A DNA stretch of 33,149 nt from Opitutales bacterium (GTDB lineage Bacteria; Verrucomicrobiota; Verrucomicrobiia; Opitutales; UBA2995), in contig JAJDZZ010000083.1 of the NCBI GenBank assembly GCA_022824405.1, forward strand, positions 1 to 33,149. The letters are read 5' to 3'. A program made the translations under genes and the position numbers. Below are positions 26,101 to 32,589 of the stretch, piece by piece; position 1 is the stretch's first letter; each line of letters opens with the position of its first letter. The notes beneath the pieces were generated by a model. It was not told where the DNA came from. It saw only the letters and a list, made by a program, of their open reading frames with translations, and searched no databases.

Positions 26101-26485
26101 GCGCGTGGAGAAAAAAGTCGATGCCCGCCTCCTTTTCGATAACTTCCCGCAGACACGAGACCAGTTCCGAATGCTCGCATGCCAAACCGTGAGAACCGTC
26201 CAGATAGGGAAGGACTATCGCCTCCGAACCATCTTCCGGGAACACTACGAATCCTTTTCCCCTGGCGCTGGGGGATTGCTTGTCGAGATCTATCCCGAAT
26301 TCGTTTAATATCTGCACTGAAGGCGGGTGCAGCCATTCGCCCGCAAGCCGTGTGGAAGCTTTGGGATTTGCTTCCAGCAGAACCACCCTGGCGCCTTTTC
26401 GCGCGTGAGCCAGAGCGCACAAGCTGCCCACCGGACCCGCCCCGACCACGGCCACGTCGTAACGCCCAACCGCGGCTCCCGTCAT
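23108..26485 (-). CDS. fused squalene-epoxidase-like flavoprotein and oxidosqualene cyclase
   Basis: One uninterrupted frame of 1125 residues. Residues 8-430 are an FAD monooxygenase: G-A-G-P-V-G (15-20), R-L-A-G-E-W-L-H-P (46-54, like the RxxGExLxP of squalene epoxidases) and I-G-D-A-A-G-H-Y-H-P-M-T (282-293). From about 474 it is a triterpene cyclase: N-W-Y-C-H-T-R (629-635), the catalytic V-T-D-C-T-A-E (851-857, acid D853), Q-x-x-D-G-G/S-W/F repeats near 886, 963 and 1011, and F-G-D-S-M-T-E-H-S-H-V-E-C-T-A. DCTAE rather than DxDD marks an oxidosqualene, not squalene-hopene, cyclase. It would convert squalene to oxidosqualene and then to a protosterol. The ATG at 26485 overlaps the CYP51 stop (ATGA); a TTG at 26554 is less likely. 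Confidence 0.92.
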   Translation of the reverse strand: MTGAAVGRYDVAVVGAGPVGSLCALAHARKGARVVLLEANPKASTRLAGEWLHPPSVQILNEFGIDLDKQSPSARGKGFVVFPEDGSEAIVLPYLDGSHGLACEHSELVSCLREVIEKEAGIDFFLHARVREVEDERLTFTRNGVDESLTAARIVGADGRASVVRRSLGLSTSPVTCSRMMGIKLERVKLPLEGYGHVLCGGPGPILIYRLGTDSVRLLVDIPMHCWTRRDWIAFVSDSYSRLLPETLRPAFVAALRARNFHVASNGTRLRASYGNPHRVLIGDAAGHYHPMTAVGMTLGFGDALTLAEVGDFRDFTNKRIQAVRVPELLALGLYDVFADHRAEVVAIRQAVYRRWRAKSAVRDRTMRLLACQNTSQAYLGREFSATVIQTVAGEIPLSWNKLAWRRTRDIVHALSVRLWWLVRGVQQLHKRRNAGLKKDERVRKYWDRTFLISMPSGKNDQQSIRPRAVNSLDADSALRRACQRLSSLQDENGAWEGEMVWCPMLTAQYVLLHHMMERPLEPGRRRRVLRSFERTRLEGGSWGMHDHSPPHLFVTTLVYVAARLLGLERDDPLLDPALRFLQKEKVLQIPSWGKFWLALLNLYDWRGVNAILPELWILPRWIPLHPSNWYCHTRLIYMAMAAVYPHRFQTPVTPLIASLREELFPQGYGKVDFSAARNHLRDGDLYARPSAWLRIGYGLARLFERFHGKGMRARCMEVLIRRIKWELQTTDHTSISPVSGLLNILALWLDDKNDPDCQKALAQLEGWFWEDEECGARVTGARSASWDTGFSLQALATAPQIDGVRKALRGGADFLRRQQIATSFEGFREAYRIDPKGGWCFAGDWHGWPVTDCTAEAVLGIIAAEGEATSTTMLSDAVRFMLRGQNRDGGFGTYEAQRSVVGLEWLNPAEMFGDSMTEHSHVECTASCLAALAACEERFPQIVNGEVRRAISRGDDWLRRTQASDGSWRGAWGVQFIYGTFFGIRGLLAGGVRPGDPAVRLACQWLLDRQREDGGWGEHHSGCLTGRYISHEKSQVIQTAWALIALLEARNSSWTAISQGVRFLVDTQDAEGGWPRQDMAGVFFRTALLDYTLYRQYFPLRALGLYEQRQRARRPRRREVKLST

Positions 26486-27891
26486 CGGAAAACGCTCGAA
26501 CCCGGGCGGCGGCGGTAGCGGAACCGGCAAGGTTCTTTTGGGCCCGTCACCCAACTGCCGTAATTCGGGGCCGGGAACCCATTGATCCGTTCAAAATCGA
26601 AACGATCGAGCAGCACGGTCCAGATCGCTTTCAGTTGCATGTAAGCGAAATGTTTCCCCATGCAACGGTGTTTGCCCCCACCGAAACCGATCAAAGCGTA
26701 ACTGTGCTGCTTATCCTCGCAAGCGGGCTCCGCAAAGCGGTCCGGAAAAAACTGATCCGGGTCCGCAAACAAATGGGGTAACCGGTGAGAGACGGCCGGG
26801 GACACCATGGCCATAGCCCCGGCTGGCACCACGAAATCCTTGTAACGCATGGGTTTTAATATTTTGCGGATCAGCATTATCAACGGCGGATGCAGCCGCT
26901 CGCACTCGCGTACGGCGTGCTCCATCGTCACTTGTTCTTTGAGACTCTCCAGGCTCATGCTTCCCGCTTCGCCGTAGACGTCTCGCGCCTCCTCCCTCAC
27001 CCGTGCCAGGTATGACGGCGCCCTCGTAAGTTCCAGACCAATCCAGGTTGCCAGAACCGCGCTGGTGTGTTGGCCCGCGAACAACACGGTCAGAAGGATC
27101 CCGGTGATCTCATCATCGCTCAAAGCCCGGCCATCCTTGTAACGGGCCTGTATCAGGGTCTGCATGAAATCGTCCGGACGAGCTCCGGAATCCCGCCGCG
27201 CCGTCATGATCCGGCTGAAGAGTTCGGCCACTCTTTCCCGGGCCCGGTCGCGGGTTCGATGTGCCTTTGTGGGAAGCCTGGGGAGAAAAAACCCCAAAGT
27301 GTTGATGCCCTTTTGCAGATCGTGATAGGCATCGGCAAATCCCGTGTCCACCTGTTCCCGGACTTCCTCCCCAATGAGGCAACGACTGGCGATCTTGACC
27401 GTGAGTTCGTTCATGGCGTGCGGCAGATCGATTTCCCCATTCTCCCCCAGGGCCTCGGCGAATTCCCTGGCCTCCTTGAACATGATCCGGGCAAATTTCT
27501 CCAACGCCGCCTTGCGGAGCGCCGGAAACAGAAACATGAGCTGCTCGTCCATTATCTCCGTCGCCACGTCGTAAGCCACCCCGCGCCCGAAGATCGGAAC
27601 CGTAAACTGATAGACCGCTTTGGCATTCAGTTGATCCTCCGGCGCTCTGAAGAAAAAGTCGTGGGCCTCCGGTCCGGTAAAGAGAAAGAAATCGCGCGGA
27701 CCGAGCCGAAACTGGAACAACTCTCCTCGTTCGCGCCAACCCCGGCTCAACAGGGAGATCGGATCCTTTTGAAAATCCCTTAGATGACCGATCAACGGCC
27801 ACCCACCCGATAACGCGGGGACGGCCTTTTCCGCCCGCGGCGGAAGCGGAGCTTGAGGCAGGGTTGCTACACTGTCAGTCCGGTTTTCCAT
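26482..27891 (-). CDS. cyp51: CYP51 sterol 14alpha-demethylase
   Basis: This P450 of 469 residues has the CYP51 B'-helix signature Y-Q-F-T-V-P-I-F-G-R-G-V-A-Y-D (94-108), the I-helix A-G-Q-H-T-S (272-277, matching the CYP51 GQHTS), E-C-E-R (329-332) and the haem loop F-G-G-G-K-H-R-C-M-G (Cys410). It removes the 14alpha-methyl in three oxygen-dependent steps, giving a delta14 sterol for the reductase encoded just upstream. F96 is at the position where plant, mycobacterial and T. brucei CYP51 have Phe and animals and fungi have Leu. The ATG at 27891 is supported by a strong AGGAGGGGA site; a longer frame upstream overlaps the reductase gene. Redox partners are not in the window. Confidence 0.95.
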   Translation of the reverse strand: MENRTDSVATLPQAPLPPRAEKAVPALSGGWPLIGHLRDFQKDPISLLSRGWRERGELFQFRLGPRDFFLFTGPEAHDFFFRAPEDQLNAKAVYQFTVPIFGRGVAYDVATEIMDEQLMFLFPALRKAALEKFARIMFKEAREFAEALGENGEIDLPHAMNELTVKIASRCLIGEEVREQVDTGFADAYHDLQKGINTLGFFLPRLPTKAHRTRDRARERVAELFSRIMTARRDSGARPDDFMQTLIQARYKDGRALSDDEITGILLTVLFAGQHTSAVLATWIGLELTRAPSYLARVREEARDVYGEAGSMSLESLKEQVTMEHAVRECERLHPPLIMLIRKILKPMRYKDFVVPAGAMAMVSPAVSHRLPHLFADPDQFFPDRFAEPACEDKQHSYALIGFGGGKHRCMGKHFAYMQLKAIWTVLLDRFDFERINGFPAPNYGSWVTGPKEPCRFRYRRRPGSSVFR

Positions 27892-27900
27892 TCCCCTCCT
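27892..27900 (-). promoter_or_regulatory. strong ribosome binding site for cyp51
   Basis: On the minus strand AGGAGGGGA lies directly before the ATG at 27891 and follows the stop of the reductase gene. It fixes the cyp51 start against the longer frame. Confidence 0.6.
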
Positions 27901-29000
27901 CAATAAACGTATGGCACCATGGAATAACGGACTCGGCGCGTGTAGCGTTTCCACAACTCCCCGTACTTGGCCCGACAGCGGCGTTCGTCACGTCTCGACC
28001 GATGCCACAACAGACCCGCCAGCCACGCCGGCAACAGAAAAGGCGCCCAGGATTCGAATCCAGTGGTGAGGGCGAAGGCGAGGTAGACGCAAATTTCGCC
28101 GGTATAATTTAGATGCCGTCCAATTCCCCAAAATCCGGAAATCAGCAGGCGCCCCTCCAAAGACCGGGCCGGACTCCCCCAAATCGTAGTCTCGGGGTCG
28201 CGTTTGAAGCGGTGCTTCTGCCCGTTGGCCCCGCGGAAAACCCAGAAGCCCAATGTGAACAACAGAACGATGGCGGCGGCGGCAAGGGGAGAAAGCGGTT
28301 CTCTCGGGTGGATCAGCCACCAGCCCGCCAAGCTGTAAAAGAAGGGTACCAGCACGTAGTCTCCCCAGATCAACATCCATCCGAAACGCTCGCTGACCAT
28401 GTCCCAGGTGTGAATCATTCCCTGTTCGAAATGGAAATAGTTGAGCACGTACAATAATGTGAATGCCTGATAGAGCCCCATCGCCAGGGTGAGCCGACCG
28501 TAGATTTCGTACTGCGCCAGGGCGAACGATACGTTGAACAAGGCCAAGCCGATCAGGGAAGGGCGGTAGCTGAAAAGTTTCAGGTCCACTCCCAGGCAAG
28601 TCGGACTGGGATCCACTCCAAAAAAGAACCCTCGCCATTTTCCCGGCGACGCCTCCCGGGTCCGGCCCCCTCGAAAATACAACCAGCCGGATAGGGCGAA
28701 GGCCCATACGTTTGCCACCGCGAACAAAGCGGTAAAATGAGTGTGCAACGCTGAAAATGAAAACCAGCCGGAGACCTGGGCCAGGCATCCCACCATCATC
28801 ACGATCAGGAACAAGGTCAGGCCATTGAGCTTATAGGTCCGTAAATTTCCATCGGGATCCGGTCCTTCAATCCGGCGCCCGGGCAGGAGTATCGAACCCA
28901 GAAACAAAACGCCGACAAACGCCGTTATCATCGCCGCCGCCTCCAAAACGTTGCCGGGCGATGGGGTGGACAAGGGGAATCCCAGGTCAGGCCCTGGCAT
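27900..29000 (-). CDS. ERG24/LBR-type sterol C-14 reductase
   Basis: This protein of 366 residues has eight to ten membrane segments. It has the sterol-reductase family marks: Y-K-L-N-G-L (56-61), G-W-M-L-I-W-G-D-Y-V-L-V-P-F-F-Y-S (207-223), L-L-I-S-G-F-W-G-I-G-R-H-L-N-Y-T-G-E (285-302), and the NADPH-site tail H-R-S-R-R-D-E-R-R-C-R-A-K-Y-G-E-L-W (333-350). The G-W-M-L-x-x-G-D stretch is closer to ERG24/LBR (GFMLxxGD) than to DHCR7 or ERG4, and the CYP51 neighbour supplies the delta14 substrate. It should reduce the 14-15 double bond. The ATG at 29000 has GGAGGG 5 nt before it; the gene overlaps the end of sdmA by 14 bp. Confidence 0.9.
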   Translation of the reverse strand: MPGPDLGFPLSTPSPGNVLEAAAMITAFVGVLFLGSILLPGRRIEGPDPDGNLRTYKLNGLTLFLIVMMVGCLAQVSGWFSFSALHTHFTALFAVANVWAFALSGWLYFRGGRTREASPGKWRGFFFGVDPSPTCLGVDLKLFSYRPSLIGLALFNVSFALAQYEIYGRLTLAMGLYQAFTLLYVLNYFHFEQGMIHTWDMVSERFGWMLIWGDYVLVPFFYSLAGWWLIHPREPLSPLAAAAIVLLFTLGFWVFRGANGQKHRFKRDPETTIWGSPARSLEGRLLISGFWGIGRHLNYTGEICVYLAFALTTGFESWAPFLLPAWLAGLLWHRSRRDERRCRAKYGELWKRYTRRVRYSMVPYVY

Positions 29001-30084
29001 CGGCACCCTCCGTCTCGCGCGCCAAATGCTCCCGCCACTTGCGCACGGTCACTTTTTGAAAGGCCCGAACCACCGGATTGACCTCGATGGGAGGTGCGTC
29101 CCAATGTTTCTCGTAACCTTCCTGCTCAGCTTCCACCGCAACCCGATCCTCCGAAAGCAGCGGGCCGATGAGGGTCCGGTTCGCGATCTTCAACACCGTG
29201 ACCATGGCGAAACGGGGAATGCGAATGGGCAGCAAGGGTATCTTCAGGGACTTGAAGTAGAACAGGAAGAACGCCCGTGTCGTTCGCTCGTCCATCGGCA
29301 ACACGAAAAGCCAGTGTTTTATTTCATCATCCGTGTTGGACCTCTGGTAGGGGTATTGATAGCAAAGCTCCATGTAATTGGTGTCGACCTTTTCGTGATC
29401 GACAAACAGGCCCGAAATCCGACCGCGCCCCACCCGCGTATTGTAGGCCAGGTGGACATCGTCGCCGATGGTCTCGCAACGGGTCAGGTTGGCCTCGTCG
29501 AAGGGTCGGTACCGACGGTGCAAGTAGGCGTGGGAAAAATCGCTTACATTGTCGATCACCATGGAGTGATGGGCCGAGCAGGTGAAGCTCAGGGGCACGC
29601 AGGCCCACCTCCCGGGTCCCTCCAACTCGGGGATGTCCGGGATCTGCCGCCGCTCCGCCAACTCCGGGTCCCCGGGGAACAACCATACCAGACCGTAACG
29701 GACCTGCACGGGATAGCTCCTCACCGAGAGTTTCGGGACGCCCTTTCGTCCGAACAGATCCGGCATCCCCACCACGCGCCCGTTTTCATCATACTCCCAG
29801 CCATGGTAGGCGCAGACCAGCCGGCAACCTTCCACCTCGCCCAGGGAGAGTTTGAGCTGGCGGTGCAGACAGCGATTCTCCACCGCGTGAAACGAGCCGG
29901 CCTCCCCTCGAAACAGGGCAATGGAACGCTTCCAGAAAACCACCTCGACCACCGAGCCCGGTTTTACCCGCTTCACTTCTTCAACCGCGTACCAGTAATC
30001 CGGATCCATTCCCGCCGCGCGGGCCTGTTGACGCAAATTGCCGGCCTCCTCGAAATTGGGTGGAGGACTTGGCACAGGGCTCAT
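28987..30084 (-). CDS. sdmA: SdmA-like Rieske oxygenase (sterol C-4 demethylation)
   Basis: This protein of 365 residues has a Rieske [2Fe-2S] domain with C-L-H (C72, H74) and C-A-Y-H (C91, H94). The mononuclear iron motif is D-N-V-S-D-F-S-H-A-Y-L-H (D178, D182, H185, H189). The C-terminal half is of the terminal-oxygenase type. In bacteria that demethylate sterols at C-4, a Rieske oxygenase (SdmA) replaces the eukaryotic ERG25 step. The location upstream of the C-14 reductase and CYP51, with an SdmB-like SDR in the same locus, supports this. 3-ketosteroid 9alpha-hydroxylase (KshA) is an alternative by fold but fits the context poorly. The histidine spacing HxxxH is one shorter than the usual HxxxxH. 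The start at 30084 has only a weak GGGGAAA upstream; a longer frame exists. Confidence 0.83.
   Translation of the reverse strand: MSPVPSPPPNFEEAGNLRQQARAAGMDPDYWYAVEEVKRVKPGSVVEVVFWKRSIALFRGEAGSFHAVENRCLHRQLKLSLGEVEGCRLVCAYHGWEYDENGRVVGMPDLFGRKGVPKLSVRSYPVQVRYGLVWLFPGDPELAERRQIPDIPELEGPGRWACVPLSFTCSAHHSMVIDNVSDFSHAYLHRRYRPFDEANLTRCETIGDDVHLAYNTRVGRGRISGLFVDHEKVDTNYMELCYQYPYQRSNTDDEIKHWLFVLPMDERTTRAFFLFYFKSLKIPLLPIRIPRFAMVTVLKIANRTLIGPLLSEDRVAVEAEQEGYEKHWDAPPIEVNPVVRAFQKVTVRKWREHLARETEGADARA
29006..29011 (-). promoter_or_regulatory. ribosome binding site for the sterol C-14 reductase
   Basis: GGAGGG on the minus strand, 5 nt before the ATG at 29000 and inside the last codons of the Rieske gene. 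It supports ATG 29000 over the GTG at 29006. Confidence 0.5.
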
Positions 30085-30512
30085 TTCACGGCCATTTCGG
30101 GAATTTCCCCTGTGCTTTGACTCGGAAAGAGGTCTCTCCTTCCTCTCCCAACGCTCACTATCTGATAGCGGGGGCAATCGGTTCCTTCCTATGGTTGACA
30201 TGCCCCCAGATAATCTCCCGGTGGAGGCCGGGTCAATGTCATATTGGGCCGCCTCGATGGGGCCCGTTGCGCCGCACGCATGCTCTTGGGAGGGGGATAG
30301 GAACTGTGCACTGCCGGGTCCGATGGCTCTCCCTATGAAATCCATCCCCGATGAAGAGTTCCATGCGTTCCTCAGCGCATTGGCGTGGTCGCCCGACCTT
30401 GTTCCAATTGAAAATATGACTTGCCCGCCCAGGTCCGAGCATTACATTAACTACCTGTACAACTAGGGCAATTGGCCGATAGTTTAGAGATATAGGAGGG
30501 AGACAAAGGTTG
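30085..30512. other. 428-bp divergent intergenic region
   Basis: This region lies between the starts of the minus-strand sterol operon and the plus-strand GPP34-P450 gene, so it must hold both promoters. On the minus strand TTGACC (about 30231-30236) with GATTAT 15 bp further on is a poor promoter candidate. A TGACAT/ATGTCA pair (about 30196-30201 and 30236-30241) forms a 6-bp inverted repeat around it. A plus frame ending at 30466 has no recognisable protein features. AGGAGGG at 30494-30500 belongs to the P450 gene. Confidence 0.45.
30494..30500 (+). promoter_or_regulatory. Shine-Dalgarno-like AGGAGGG before the GPP34-P450 gene
   Basis: AGGAGGG lies 12 nt before the ATG at 30513, which is somewhat far; an AAAGG at 30505-30509 is nearer. 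Both support a start at 30513 or the adjoining TTG at 30510. Confidence 0.45.
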
Positions 30513-32540
30513 ATGGCTAAATCTACAGGTGCATTGAAGACCCAACCGTTAACTTTGACCCAAGAGTTCATCCTGATGCTTCTCAACGAGGAGACCGGCT
30601 ACTTTCATCAGGTGGCGGGCTGGAATTTGAACTGTGCTGTGGTCGGCGCGGCCCTCGGGGAACTTTCGCTGAGATCGCGCATCGACACGGACATGGAGTC
30701 CCTTTTCCTGGTGGATCGGACGGAAACGGGCAACTCCGCCCTGGACCCCATACTGAAAGAAATTGCCGACGAACCGGTTCAACGCAACACCCAGTACTGG
30801 ATCGAAAAACTCGCTCCCCGTGCGGAATCGATCCTGGATTCGGTGCTGGATAACCTGGTTGACCAAAGGATCCTGGAACACCACGAAGGGGACTTCTGGA
30901 CACTGGCTCCTTCTGTCTGGCACACGGACCAGACCAGCGACTCCCAGGAAGGTGCTCCAGGAGAATTCATCAAAACGCGCATCAATAAGGCGATCTTCCT
31001 GAACGAGATTCCCGATCCCAGAGACATCATCATTATTTGTCTGGTCAATACCTGCGATGTCTTGCGCTTCATTTTCCAACTGGATGAGGCGGCGGAAAAG
31101 CGCATTGAGTTTCTCTGCAAAATGGACCTGATCGGGCGAGCGATTGCGGAAGCGGTGGGCCAGAGCATCGTCGCGCCCTCGCTTCGCCGGCCCTCGCTGA
31201 CCAAGCCGATTCCAGCCGTGTCCCTGCGTGATCTGGTGTTCAACCGCGAGCTACGAGAGGGCAGGCTGCCGGCCGGGTTCGCCAATTTGGCCAAAAAGTA
31301 CGGTCCGGTTTTCGAGCTTCGGCTCCCGTTCCGCCAGAACATAATCTTCCTGGTAGGTTTGAAGACGAATGAATGGGCTCAACGCATGGGGCGAGTGTTC
31401 TTGCGGTCGAAGGAGTACTTCGAGGAGGTCGACAGGGCGTATGGCGTGTCGCGCTCAATGCACTCGGTTGACGGCGCCGATCACTTTCGCTTTCGCAAAT
31501 CGTTGAAACCTGCCTACTCTCCCAAGACTTTGACCAACCGTCTGGACGACGTCTATGACCTGACCCGCGCGCACATGGCGAGTTGGGACGTTGGCAGCAC
31601 GATGCCGGCGCAGGTGATGCTGCGACCATTGCTGAACGCGCAGTCATCGCCGCTCCTGGCCAGCATTGACACTCAGGATGAGATCGTCGACGCGCTCAAA
31701 TACAAGGTGCGGGTGCTCAATGTAGGCATCATGAAGATGATGCCACGTTTCATGCTCAAGACCCCGGGAATGAGGCGCTGGGCGAAGGTCACACAAAAGA
31801 TCGTAGACCGTATGCAAAGCACACATACGGCCGCGCAGCGGGTCGGGATGCATGAGGACGTGGTGGACGCATATCTGGCCCTGCACGCGACCGATCCCCA
31901 ATTCCTGCCCGAATCGGACCTGTCGCTGCCGCTAGGGGCGATCTTGATGACCGCCATGTACATGGGCGATCAGGTTGGCTTTGCCCTTTACTGGTTGCTG
32001 CAGAATCCCGAGCTCTACGAGCGAGTCACGGCCGAAGCGGACGCGCTGTGGGCCGAGGGCGATCCCAGGGAGGATGACTTAAGTCTGGACCGGATCGACG
32101 TGACCCACCGGGTGTTGATGGAGGCTCTGCGGATGTCGCCGATCGCGCCCTTTTCGATGCGCACGGTGATGAATACCTGCGTGGTGGAGGGTTTCGAATT
32201 ACCGGTCGGGGCGCAACTCGTGATTGCGCAGACTGCCACGCACTACTCGGAAGAGGTGTTTCCCGATCCGTGGACGTTCGACATAGAACGCTACGCGCCC
32301 CCGCGAAACGAGCACCTCAGCAGAGGCTACGCGCCCTTCGGGCTGGGCACGCACTCCTGTCTCGGGAGCCGCTGGGCCAACCTGCACATGGCGATCAACC
32401 TGCTGATGCTCACGCATCACTTCAAGATCGAGCTGGCCCGCCCCTACAAGCGGTTGCCGATGGACCCGTATCCCTCACAATCGCCCAGCAACAAACTTAA
32501 GTTCAGGCTCGCTGAGCTGCGGCACGAAATTCGAGTCTGA
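30513..32540 (+). CDS. GPP34 (GOLPH3-like) domain fused to a cytochrome P450
   Basis: This protein of 675 residues has an N-terminal GPP34 domain (about 12-225): L-T-L-T-Q-E-F-I-L-M-L-L-N-E-E-T-G opening, A-A-L-G-E-L-S-L-R-S-R-I, a helical W-I-E-K-L stretch, and I-P-D-P-R-D-I-I-I-I-C-L-V. In eukaryotes this fold binds PI4P on Golgi membranes; the bacterial role is unknown. From about 235 it is a P450: C-helix H-F-R-F-R-K, E-A-L-R (537-540) and the haem loop F-G-L-G-T-H-S-C-L-G (Cys616). The I-helix reads Y-M-G-D-Q-V-G, lacking the usual acid-threonine pair. The GPP34 part may tether the P450 to membrane; its substrate could be a sterol made by the neighbouring operon (inference). The DNA looks richer in G+C than the 17 kb region. 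Confidence 0.85.
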   Translation: MAKSTGALKTQPLTLTQEFILMLLNEETGYFHQVAGWNLNCAVVGAALGELSLRSRIDTDMESLFLVDRTETGNSALDPILKEIADEPVQRNTQYWIEKLAPRAESILDSVLDNLVDQRILEHHEGDFWTLAPSVWHTDQTSDSQEGAPGEFIKTRINKAIFLNEIPDPRDIIIICLVNTCDVLRFIFQLDEAAEKRIEFLCKMDLIGRAIAEAVGQSIVAPSLRRPSLTKPIPAVSLRDLVFNRELREGRLPAGFANLAKKYGPVFELRLPFRQNIIFLVGLKTNEWAQRMGRVFLRSKEYFEEVDRAYGVSRSMHSVDGADHFRFRKSLKPAYSPKTLTNRLDDVYDLTRAHMASWDVGSTMPAQVMLRPLLNAQSSPLLASIDTQDEIVDALKYKVRVLNVGIMKMMPRFMLKTPGMRRWAKVTQKIVDRMQSTHTAAQRVGMHEDVVDAYLALHATDPQFLPESDLSLPLGAILMTAMYMGDQVGFALYWLLQNPELYERVTAEADALWAEGDPREDDLSLDRIDVTHRVLMEALRMSPIAPFSMRTVMNTCVVEGFELPVGAQLVIAQTATHYSEEVFPDPWTFDIERYAPPRNEHLSRGYAPFGLGTHSCLGSRWANLHMAINLLMLTHHFKIELARPYKRLPMDPYPSQSPSNKLKFRLAELRHEIRV

Positions 32541-32589
32541 GTTCGCTACGACCACTCTTCCGGCGTCTGGTCCGATCTACGATTCGCGA

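Noticed and set aside
23108-26485. Squalene-hopene cyclase
   Set aside because: The catalytic motif is D-C-T-A-E, not D-x-D-D, and the VECTA and C-terminal YRQYFPLRALGLY regions match oxidosqualene cyclases.
28987-30084. 3-ketosteroid 9alpha-hydroxylase (steroid degradation)
   Set aside because: The fold permits it, but the gene sits in a biosynthetic operon with CYP51 and C-14 reductase, and no degradation genes are visible.
28951-30120. A 389-residue plus-strand open frame
   Set aside because: Antisense to the Rieske gene, which has complete iron-sulphur and iron-binding motifs.
30038-30466. Plus-strand 142-residue frame in the divergent gap
   Set aside because: Its first part is antisense to the Rieske gene start, it has no domain pattern, and it covers the region where both promoters should be.
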